Source: Zopfochytrium polystomum (lineage: Eukaryota > Chytridiomycota > Chytridiomycetes > Chytridiales > Chytridiaceae). Taken from it: a stretch of DNA of 64,000 nucleotides. The stretch is taken from contig JAIVFJ010000114.1 in assembly GCA_025765615.1 (NCBI GenBank), forward strand, positions 62,001-126,000, given 5' to 3'. The translations under genes and the position numbers were made by a program. Below, one piece after another: positions 38,520-47,284 of this stretch (the stretch's first letter is position 1; each line of letters starts with the position of its first letter). Below the pieces are notes generated by a model that was not told where the DNA came from, searched no databases, and worked only from the letters and a program-made list of their open reading frames with translations.

Positions 38520-39232
38520 AACACACAGTGCATTTTTCCGCTCAATTTGATCAGAAGAATAATCACAACTCCCTCCATTGGCCTGTTCTTGGGTCATCAT
38601 ATAGCCCTTCCTTCAGAAAACTGAATAGTGATAGAGAGTGGACAAAATCTGTGTGCAGTGTCAGAGGCATCGTGCACTCCTCCTTGCTCCAGTACACGCA
38701 GCTGTTACTGCTTGCAATAGGCTCAAATGACACACGCAGACCCCTTGCTTCAGCTGGGAGCAATTCTACCAGGGCAGCAGTTGATGAGCACTGTTCACCT
38801 TTTACACACCAGTTTGCCTGGAACCTACCCCCCCTCCTGCGGAACCCACATTCCGAGTCTGACTGAACACTTGCACAGTGGTTGTTTGGAGCCACTTGGC
38901 TCAAGCTGACTGTTAAGCGTCTGCCTTCCATCTGTTACCTGTGCTCTAACTCTGTGTCCCTTTTGCTCACATGTTTGCAAAAATGATTGAAGCTCCCCCA
39001 ATAGTTCATAATCACTCCAGCTAATCATAAACATAGTAGAACCATTTTTGTTGATAATCCTCAGCTTCAAGGATTCGTAGAAGCTGAAGGATGCTCTCAT
39101 GTGGGGCTTTAATTCACATTCTCTCAAATTGTCATGCACACAACATTGGAGGTGTGCACAGGGGCCAGCTGCGCGTCATGCCATCTAGGCAGTTTTGTGT
39201 GGCGTATGGGGCACAGCAATGCTGAAGCCAGC
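38520..39232. other. intergenic, unit 1
   Basis: No supported feature. Confidence 0.5.
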
Positions 39233-39338
39233 TGCCGTCTCCCGGGATTGAACTGGGTGCCTTAAGATGGCCAAGCCAGCTGGTGGGATTCCGGCTGGCT
39301 TCTTCAGTCTTACGCTCTCCCAGATGAGCTAAGACGGC
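39233..39338 (-). tRNA. tRNA-Phe(GAA) with intron
   Basis: Acceptor GCCGTCT/AGACGGC, D arm TAGCTCATCTGGGAGAGC, anticodon stem TAAGA/TCTTA around CTGAAG plus A (GAA), T arm region CCCAGTTCAATCCCGGG. The intron is about 33 nt and can form a CCAGC.../...GCTGG hairpin. Confidence 0.9.
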
Positions 39339-39663
39339 TGCATTTGTCTGGTAAAGTAAGAACATTTGTAGCCTTCCTCCTTGATGAAGAAGGCAATGCA
39401 GCATAACTGCACCAACGTAAAGTTTCAATTTTCTAGATGGTAAGTCAGACTATCAGCACAATTTTTTCATGAAAATAGCACTTTTTCTAAGGCGGCAAAA
39501 AGTGGAATCAGCTTGGGTGGAAACAAACAGGAAGCTAAGGCGCCTTTTATTCATTACTGTTTTTTTTTTTTTTTTTTTTTCTTCAGTTTCTCTCTCTCTC
39601 CTGATCATCTACTTCCCTGTTCCTGCAGTTTTTGTTTTTGTGTAAACTTTATTTCATAGGAGC

Positions 39664-39735
39664 GGGGAATAGCTCAAATGGTAGAGCGCTCGCTTAGCAT
39701 GCGAGAGGCACGGGGATCGATACCCCGATTCTCCA
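39664..39735 (+). tRNA. tRNA-Ala(AGC)
   Basis: Acceptor GGGGAAT/ATTCTCC, D arm TAGCTCAAATGGTAGAGC, anticodon stem CTCGC/GCGAG around TTAGCAT (AGC), T arm CGGGGATCGATACCCCG. Confidence 0.95.
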
Positions 39736-40200
39736 AAACCAGCTACGTGTTATGACAAGACACAACCAAAGCCCTTGGAAAGGAACAAAAAAAAAAAAAA
39801 AAAAGAAAAAAAAAAAGAAAAAATTAATGTGGGGATGGGACTAGAGAGGGTCCCTTTGGCAAAAAGCTGATGGAACTCAGCTTTGAATTCAGGGTTCAGT
39901 TGTTGTCCATGTCTGACAACAGAGAGAGGGCTCTGGACAGTTGTTTGCCCTTTGCGAGGTGGTGCTGGGCAAAGTGCTGGCGAGGTGCTGGCAGGATGCT
40001 TCCACCCTGTCCCTTTCAATTTGACATCAGCCTAAACCATCATCCTCCTGGGAACAGGCTTGGCTCTCACGCGGCACGCTCACTGCCATGAAACTTTCAC
40101 TGCTTCACATTTTTGTTCATTTCTACTGGACTGATTGTCTGTTGTTGTGAAACCAGAATTTTTTGGGCACTGATCTGCGCTTTCGTGCGTGAGTGCGTAA

Positions 40201-40274
40201 GGTTACATGGTGTAGTTGGTTATCACGTCTGTCTAACACACAGACGGTCTCCAGTTCGAGTCTGGATGTGACCA
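40201..40274 (+). tRNA. tRNA-Val(AAC)
   Basis: Acceptor GGTTACA/TGTGACC, D arm TGGTGTAGTTGGTTATCA, anticodon stem TCTGT/ACAGA around CTAACAC (AAC), T arm CCAGTTCGAGTCTGG. Confidence 0.93.
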
Positions 40275-41209
40275 CAGGCTGTGTGCATGAGTTTTAATAT
40301 CAAATTAGTGCACTTGTTGTTCTCACCAAAAATGTCTGTCTGGCGTCGAACTGACATAATCGTAAGCAAGAGGGCCCAGACAGACAGCCAGATTGCACCC
40401 ACAAAAAAAAAAAAAAAAAAAAGGTAAAAGATTCATTGAAAAAGACAAAAATGCCTATCAGAAAAATGAAGAGAAAAAGGAGGAAGAAAACTTCAGGAAC
40501 AATATCAAAAAGGGAAGAGTGTTGTCTCCTTGATAATTAAAGCAGGAAAACTTTGGGGACAGGGCCAAGACTTGCATCAGTCTGGAAATTATGTTGTTTC
40601 TTTCTTTCCAACCAACGCACATCTGCTTGGGCAGGACATTCTCTGATGCAACGACAATATGATATCTACTTAATTACTGCTCAATTTGGCACAAGTTTGT
40701 TAAGTGTTGAGATTTGAGCCTAGAAAACCAACTTCCTCTGTCGACGGTGGCCTCGTTGCTGCCGCTGATGCGACTTACACTAAGGAGAGCAGCCGTTTGC
40801 TGGATTCCAATGTCTGGGAAAGGCTGAAGTCCTGCTGGTCATTGAGTCTGGAAAGTTAAACTAAGCCTGAATCTTCATTATTAGCCCCCTGGCAGTCTCT
40901 AATTTGCATCAGAAACTGTTCAAGTCAGTCCCAAACAGCCCGGCATGGGCATTTTAGATTTTAGGTAGGTTCTTGTGCAAAAAATTTTCTGGTCAAACAC
41001 TTTTTCTTGGTCCGCCTGTAAACAGTCTACTCTGAGTGAGTGAGTGGAAGGAGTGAATGAAGTGGAGAGGTGTGTTTGCGGGTGGTCCTTCTCCCCAACT
41101 TGGAGAGAAAGAGAAAAAACTCTGTCATGAATAATTGATACATGATGATGATATACATACTGTAATAGTTGTTAGGCAAGCGTGACTGGCACAGGGTAGA
41201 AACCTCTCC
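40275..41209. other. intergenic, unit 1
   Basis: Contains an A-run near 40402-40421 and, at 41028-41075, an inverted copy of the dispersed repeat found at 8372 and 10161. No gene is supported. Confidence 0.5.
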
Positions 41210-41430
41210 TATATTATCTGCTTGAGCAGAGGAGGAGGAAAACTGTTGACACTGGGTTTCTGTTCACTTATTACTCGGAGTATTTGTCATCAGCGCAAGC
41301 CAGCGCTCAGGTCTGCATTGGCGGTGGCTCGCTCTCCCATGGGCATCCTGAGAACGATAACTGACAGTCACAGTAGGTTCGGGTCTGTCTTGTGCCTCTT
41401 GCTGCTAACCAGTCAGTTCCGCCTAACACC
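41210..41430 (+). repeat. dispersed repeat R1, best-preserved copy
   Basis: Related to 14275-14480 (inverted), 31352-31560 and a fragment at 6475-6540. No terminal repeats or frame were recognised. Confidence 0.6.
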
Positions 41431-42468
41431 ATCTGCCTCTGCCAATAACGTCAGCTGGCGTCATACAAGCCCTTCAACCACAACTGCATCAGCAAGTGTC
41501 ACAGCAACACTTGCTGCTGTTGGCTGTTGGTTTGTTGTTTGCGCACCTGTGTCAACAGCCAGATGGCTGCACTCGCCAATGTTGTCGAGGCCAAAAAGGC
41601 ATGGTCATCCAGCAGATAGACCTATGGTTTTGCATTTTGCTCAGTACTGTAATTGACTTTTGATTTACATTTCTTTACTTTCAGATGCTTGTGTTCCTTA
41701 GACAGATTGGCGATACGCTCACTAAAACTATTGCGATACTTTTTGGCATACTTTTTGCTTTCGACCGTCAGCGGCAACAGGAAGGACAACAACATTGGGG
41801 TAGGCAGGATTCTTGTGGAGCACTGGAGGTTTAGGTGATTGCGAGGCAGCTGCTGCGTGTGTTGGTGCAAGTTTGGCAAGCAATGAAGGCATTGGGGTCT
41901 CAGTGGCAACCACAGAGCCCCAGCACATGACCACAGCAAAAAAGTGTTGGTGTACAGTGATGGCACTGGAGCTGTTAACTGAGGTAAAGCAATTTGGTCA
42001 GGGTGTTACTGGGCCAGCTAGGGATGCAGGCTTACTGCTTTGGACACCAGGGGACACCCTGGGACCCAATGCATTTGGTAGTGTAACGGCAGTACCAATG
42101 TCATGTGACTTGTGGGAGATAAGTAGTGTGGGAAACAAAAAATAAAAATAAAAACAAACCACCACTCTTGTCGACCCTAGCAAACAACAAAGCTGTGGGT
42201 CAAGTGCCAACAAAAGGAGAATTGCTGCACAGAGTGCAAAGAACGCAAAACACCAAACTTCCTTCCATCCCAGACCAGATTGCAGATAGCTTTTGGCCCC
42301 AACCTTTGATTGATTCTGTGCAAGAAAATCTGGTCAACTTTGTTTAAATTGGACCCAAAGTTGCTGTGGCCTCGCCTCAGGTGAGCCAAACCACTAACAG
42401 TGCACCAGTCTCTGGCGAAAGGCAAACTGCTATCTTCATATACAAGTCCATTGTGCTAGCTGTTATCT
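41431..42468. other. intergenic, unit 1
   Basis: No supported feature. Confidence 0.5.
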
Positions 42469-42540
42469 GGCTGCATAGTGTAGGGGTTATCACATCAGAT
42501 TCTGATTCTGGGGACCCCGGTTCGATTCCGGGTGTGGCCT
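42469..42540 (+). tRNA. tRNA-Gln(CTG)
   Basis: Acceptor GGCTGCA/TGTGGCC (two G-T pairs), D arm TAGTGTAGGGGTTATCA, anticodon stem TCAGA/TCTGG around TTCTGAT (CTG), T arm CCCGGTTCGATTCCGGG. Confidence 0.92.
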
Positions 42541-42989
42541 TGGTTGAATATTTGAAGCAATCTGCCAATGGTTTGTTGTACACCATTCCACCACCATGTA
42601 TGGCTGTTGTCGGCAGAAAATTGCACCATGCTCTAAGAAATCCGTCCTTTATCCCGTCTTTGCAGAAAATCTAACCCTTTCTGGTAGTCTCCCACCATCT
42701 CACTTCACCTGTAGCAAGTTGTACTTCTAGCTAGAGGATGGACTTTTTGGCTGTGACATTCAAACGTTTGCGGAGATGCCTTGTTTGCCTGATGAGTGCC
42801 TCTGTGTGAGACACGCTTGAGTGAAAAGCGCATTGTGGTTAAGAAGCTTTCCTCCTCATGAACCGCCATGTTCCTAGCAGGTGGCTGATTATCATGCCAC
42901 ATTTCTGACGCAGTCTTGTCCTAAAATGAACCCGCAGAGCCACAGTTGTGTGCTGGTTGCACAAACAGTGCTCGCAATCGTGGAGTGGT

Positions 42990-43315
42990 GGAAATGCAGA
43001 GTTGTAACAGAGTAGCTGACAAGCAGAGTGGAGCTGCAGAGTTGCAGGGTTGCAGAGTTGCGGCAGAGTAGCAGAGCTGCCAAGTTGTGACCAAGTGCCG
43101 TAGCAGCAGAGAGACAGAGTCCCAGAGTCAGGGGGTTGCAGAGTTGCAGCAGAGCAGTGGAGTTGCAAAGAACCAAAGAAAATCAGAGTTGCAGATTAGC
43201 AGTGCAGAGTGAATTTGCAGAGTTGCAGAGTCACAGAGTTGTGGAGACGGGGAGTTGCAGAGCTGCAGAGTAACAGAAGTGTAGAGTAACAGGGCTACAG
43301 AGTCACAGTGTGGAA
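42990..43315. repeat. degenerate minisatellite, GCAGAGTT-type unit
   Basis: About 320 bp of 7-9 bp variants of GCAGAGTT. On the minus strand it encodes long Leu/Cys/Asn/Ser repeats, which are a by-product. The copy in unit 2 is at 62729-63054. Confidence 0.9.
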
Positions 43316-43504
43316 GCCTGGTGAGACTGCCTACTCCTGGCGGACAAAGGGTGGGGTACTCCAGGAGAATCTGTGCATGGAACTGGTGGGTGAAGCGGAA
43401 TTGGTCTCCATTCAACACAAGCCTCCATCCACCACTCAAAGCCCAAAAGCAACATGAAAAACACAAGGGAAACGCGCTTGTAAGGCGTGTGCTAAAGCCG
43501 AACA
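43316..43504. other. unique-looking spacer before A+T island
   Basis: Short CpG-containing segment; no feature is supported. Confidence 0.4.
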
Positions 43505-43941
43505 CTACAAAATGCGCGGAAGCTTTATTTTAATAAGTGTCAAGAAAATAAAATTTTAGAAATAATGTCCAAAAAGTAATGAAAAATATAATGTATAAAG
43601 CTTTTTTAAATAAAATTTGATATTTAAGTTTTTTATGGATTGTTTCGCGAGAATTTAGAGTATTTTAATCATATTTATGATAATCTTTTCTAATTTTTCT
43701 AATTATTTGACTTTTTTTATCCCTAATCCTAATTTTTTGTCTTCTTTTCTAATAATGTGACATAAATATGGTGTATAATTTGAATGAAAAATGTGTAATA
43801 TATTTTTATCGATTGAATTGTATCTTACATCGGCAGCTAAAGTCTTTTTTTTAACATTTCTAATCTAATTTATGGTTTGCAAATCATTTGACAAAGTGTG
43901 TAATATATATTTATCGACTAAAATGTATATTGCATCGCCAC
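43505..43941. other. A+T-rich island with internal direct repeat
   Basis: About 435 bp of very A+T-rich sequence (runs such as TAATTTTTCTAATTATTTG) unlike its surroundings. Two related blocks with the word TGTGTAATATAT...TTATCGA end in ACATCGGCAGC (about 43835) and GCATCGCCAC (about 43941). No open frame. Confidence 0.7.
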
Positions 43942-45931
43942 TGTCAGGAACATGGCAGGACAAGGCAAGGCATGGCAGACAAGGAACTGAGAGGAGTGAT
44001 GATTGTATTGGAAACAATAATTCACTTGAGGGATGGGACAGGTCCCCCATCCCCCTTTTATACCTTTTGAGAGTGTTCCTTGTCAAGACTCCAAGAAAGT
44101 TCCAGAAAGAGCAATTAGTAATACAATGATACCAATGATACCAATGACAACAAGACAAGTCAGGAAAGCAAAGAAGGTTCCAGAAGGTTCCACAAGGTTC
44201 CATGAAGGAATGTTCTAGAAGGTTCCAGAAGGTTTCCAGAGGGTGATTCATAACATCATCTCCCCCTTTTAGGCCTCTTCTGCAACTTGGTGGGGTACCT
44301 GGTCTTGAACTCGAGCAGAAGGTCTTGGCAGTGAGTGAGGTTTGACTCAGGCTCCCAGGTGTTGTCAGCATCTGAGTAACCTTTCCACTTAACAAGGAAC
44401 TTGAGTGTTCTTCCAAACCACTTGGCATTCAAGATTTGTTCAACCTCAAATTCCTCTTCACCTTCTACCTCAACTGGAGGAGGAGGAGGAACAACTCTGC
44501 CTGGAATGGAATTGGCCACAAACTTCTCTAAAAGGCTGACATGGAAAACTGGGTGGATCTTCATGGATGCAGGGAGATCCAGCTTGAAGGTGACTGGATT
44601 GATTTGCTCCAAGATCTTGAAAGGACCCAACTTGAGGTTGTCTAGCTTGGGACTTGGTCTTTTGGTCTGCAAGTTCTTCCTTAGAAGCCAAACTTGCTGA
44701 CCCACAGCAAGGTCATGGTCCATTCTGTGAGTGTTGGCAAATCTTGAGGCATCTTCTTGGGCTTGCTTCAGGGTGGAGTCCAGGAAGGAGTTGATGATCT
44801 TGAGCTTATGTAAGTGTGAAGCCGCAGCAGGAGCTTGGACATTGGATAGGGTCTCTTGTCCCAGAAGATCTCCTCTTGGATTGAAGCCATAGGTTGCAAA
44901 GAAAGGAGATAGCTGGGTGCTTGAGTGGAGAGAATTGTTGAGAGCAAATTCTGCCAGTGGAAGGAGGGTGGGCCAATCATCCTGTTGATAGCTGACATAG
45001 CACCTCAAATACTGCTCCAGAGTCTGGTTTGTTCTTTCTGTTTGTCCATCAGTCTGAGGGTGATAAGCAGTTGACAGTTGAGACTTGATTCCAAGGGCTG
45101 CTGTGAGTGCTTTCCAAAATTGAGATCTGAACTGTGGTCCTCTGTCACTGACGATTGACTGAGGCAGCCCATGGAGCCTGAATATGTGCTGCAAAAACAG
45201 GTCTGCTGTTCCTTGTGCATCTATATTCTCAGTGCAGGGGATGAAATGGGCCAACTTTGTCCTTCTGCAGATGACAACAAGGATAGAGTCAAATCCATGG
45301 GATGGGGGCAGTTTCACAATGAAGTCCATGGATATTGATGACCAAGGGCTGATGGCAATTGGGAGGGGCTCCAGAAGTCCATAGGGCTTGTGTCTGCTGG
45401 ACTTGTTTCTTTGACAGGTTTCACAGCTGCTGACATAGTTCTTGATGTACTTCCTCATGCCTGGCCAGTAGAAGTCTCTGGAAACAAGCTCATAGGTCTT
45501 GTGCTCTCCTGGGTGTCCAGCTGTTGCTGCATCATGCCTTGTCTTGAGTATCTCAAGTTTTTCCTCTTCTTGGCTGATTTGAATCTTGTGAGGCTTGGGG
45601 TCCTTGGAAATAGCATGGGCCCACACACTGTCAGGAAGCAATGAAAGGTGTGTCTTGGATGGTGGGGTGAAACCATCTCCCCCTTCAGGTGCAAGGTCTG
45701 TTCTTCTTGACAGGGCATCAGCCACAGTGTTAAGGTGGCCAGGAGAATAGCACAGCTTAAAGTCATACTCAGAGAGCAGTTCAGCCCACCTGGCATGCCT
45801 CTGCTTGAGCAACCTCCTTGCCCTGAAGAAGGTGAGGTTCTTGTGATCAGAATAGACAGAGATGCCTTTAGAACCAGCCAAGTAGTGTCTCCAGAATTTG
45901 AATGCTTCCACAATTGCAAGCAACTCCTTGT
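43942..45931 (-). mobile_element. chromovirus copy C, minus strand, truncated by element B
   Basis: A 314-bp 3' LTR (43942-44255) followed on the minus strand by the 3' part of pol. Sequence stops at 45931 within the RNase H region (KELLAIVEAF), where the LTR of element B begins. The LTR end carries a distinctive variant (CTGCCATG.CTTGCCTTG), so C is a different copy from A. The other half of C is not in the window. Confidence 0.93.
44256..45931 (-). pseudogene. truncated pol of element C (RNase H end, integrase, chromodomain)
   Basis: About 558 residues in frame with no internal stop: the end of RNase H (YSDHKN), the integrase zinc domain and D,D35E core, and the chromodomain. Protease, reverse transcriptase and gag are missing. 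An apparent start just beyond 45931 lies in the LTR of B and is accidental. The sequence is nearly identical to the same part of A; one base near 44958 (T for G on the plus strand) was noticed. Confidence 0.93.
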
Positions 45932-46284
45932 TGTTATGAATCACCCTCTGGAAACCTCTGGAACCTTCTAGAACATTCCTTCATGGAACCTTCTGGAACC
46001 TTCTGGAACCTTCTAGAACATTCCTTCATGGAACCTTGTGGAACCTTCTGGAACCTTCTTTGCTTTCCTGACTTGTCTTGTTGTCATTGGTATCATTGGT
46101 ATCATTGTATTACTAATTGCTCTTTCTGGAACTTTCTTGGAGTCTTGACAAGGAACACTCTCAAAAGGTATAAAAGGGGGATGGGGGACCTGTCCCATCC
46201 CTCAAGTGAATTATTGTTTCCAATACAATCATCACTCCTCTCAGTTCCTTGTCTGCCTTGTCCTGTCCTGCCCTGTTCCTGACA
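45932..46284 (+). repeat. 5' LTR of element B (353 bp)
   Basis: Same long form as the solo LTRs at 5530-6240. The phased pentamer array is longer here (45955-46059, about 21 units). TATAAAA is at 46169-46175 and AAGTGAATTAT at 46204-46214. Confidence 0.97.
45955..46059 (+). promoter_or_regulatory. extended heat-shock-element-like array
   Basis: Twenty-one consecutive 5-bp units in phase, nearly all nGAAn or nTTCn. The array is duplicated relative to the short LTR. Confidence 0.75.
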
Positions 46285-46286
46285 TC

Positions 46287-46297
46287 ATAATTCACTT
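46287..46297 (+). other. self-priming site of element B
   Basis: ATAATTCACTT, the reverse complement of 46204-46214, as in element A. Confidence 0.75.
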
Positions 46298-46324
46298 CAC
46301 CCTCTCCCACTACTCTCTGCCATC

Positions 46325-47248
46325 ATGTCTGACCCAAACAACACCTTCCCTGATGCAACTGCCTTCCAAGCCTTGATGGACCAATTACAAGCCCTTTCAA
46401 GACAGACACACCAACTTCAAGAACAAGTCCTTCACCAGCAGCACCAGCTTCAACAACAACTTCACCAACAAGAACATCAAGCTCTTCCCCTGCCTCAAGC
46501 CAACCAAGCAAGAGAGCCCAAGGTTCCCAGCCCTGACAAGTTCACTGGGCTGGCCAAAGACCTTAGGAACTTTATGGCCACTGTGGAGAATGTCATCCTT
46601 CTCCAACCTTCAAGATTTCCCAGTGAACAAGTCAAGGTTCTTTTCACAAGCACCCTCCTGTCTGGTCAAGCTCAATCATGGTACAGATCTCTCCCAAGCA
46701 CACCCACCACCCTGCAAGAGCTCTGGGAGGGACTGGAAGCTACCTTTGGTGACCCCTACGCATCTTGGACAGCAAGATCCAAGCTCAAGCATATCAAGCA
46801 AGAAAAGCAATCTTGTGTGGCCTACACCAACCAATTCAAGCAACTAGCCAGAGACTCTGGATACAATGATGCAGCTCTGATGGAGCTGTACCATGATGGT
46901 CTCCATGAGTCTATCCAAGACATGCTCTCCCAGTCTCTGCACATCCCTGAGACCTTGGAAGAGTACATTCTCCTTGCCATCAAGATTGACAACAGACTCT
47001 ACTCCAAGAGGCTGAAGCAAAGACAAGTAGGAACTACATCAAGACCTACCCCAGTTCCTCAAGCTCTTACAGTTCCTGAACCCATGCAAGTGGATGCAGT
47101 TGAGACACTTCCTAAGGGTCCTCTGAGCCAAGAGGAGAAAACAAGGAGGGCCCAGCAGGGACTGTGTTTTTACTGTGGCTCCAAGGAGCATGCTGTCAAG
47201 GACTGCCCAAGGAAGAAGCACCCAAACTCCCAGGTCCAGGCTCACTGA
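46325..47248 (+). CDS. Gag of element B
   Basis: 307 residues with the same layout as Gag of element A (Gln-rich N-terminus, gag core, CCHC knuckle near residue 282). It differs at five nucleotides, all T or A where A has C or G (46573, 46627, 46732, 46752, 46803). Two change the protein: FGD for FGG and KQE for KQG. No difference was seen after 46803. Confidence 0.95.
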   Translation: MSDPNNTFPDATAFQALMDQLQALSRQTHQLQEQVLHQQHQLQQQLHQQEHQALPLPQANQAREPKVPSPDKFTGLAKDLRNFMATVENVILLQPSRFPSEQVKVLFTSTLLSGQAQSWYRSLPSTPTTLQELWEGLEATFGDPYASWTARSKLKHIKQEKQSCVAYTNQFKQLARDSGYNDAALMELYHDGLHESIQDMLSQSLHIPETLEEYILLAIKIDNRLYSKRLKQRQVGTTSRPTPVPQALTVPEPMQVDAVETLPKGPLSQEEKTRRAQQGLCFYCGSKEHAVKDCPRKKHPNSQVQAH

Positions 47249-47284
47249 GGGGCAATTCCCTGGACCCTCCTCCAAGCTGCCCCT
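47221..47284 (+). promoter_or_regulatory. -1 frameshift signal of element B
   Basis: Identical to the signal in A: C CCA AAC at 47221-47227, stem 1 47233-47240 with 47259-47266, stem 2 47248-47254 with 47278-47284. Confidence 0.85.

Larger units (their letters stand above)
26237..45931. repeat. tandem duplication, unit 1 (period 19.74 kb)
   Basis: Complete unit: chromovirus A, a tRNA-rich block and truncated chromovirus C. The offset to unit 2 is 19738-19740 throughout, changing only at single-base or homopolymer indels (near 31811, 32812, 33348, 34850, 35470 and 43848). A few SNPs were noticed, for example at 41886 (A) versus 61625 (G). Confidence 0.95.

Noticed and set aside
42839..43505. 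Leu/Cys/Ser-rich minus-strand proteins
   Set aside because: Translations of the GCAGAGTT minisatellite.
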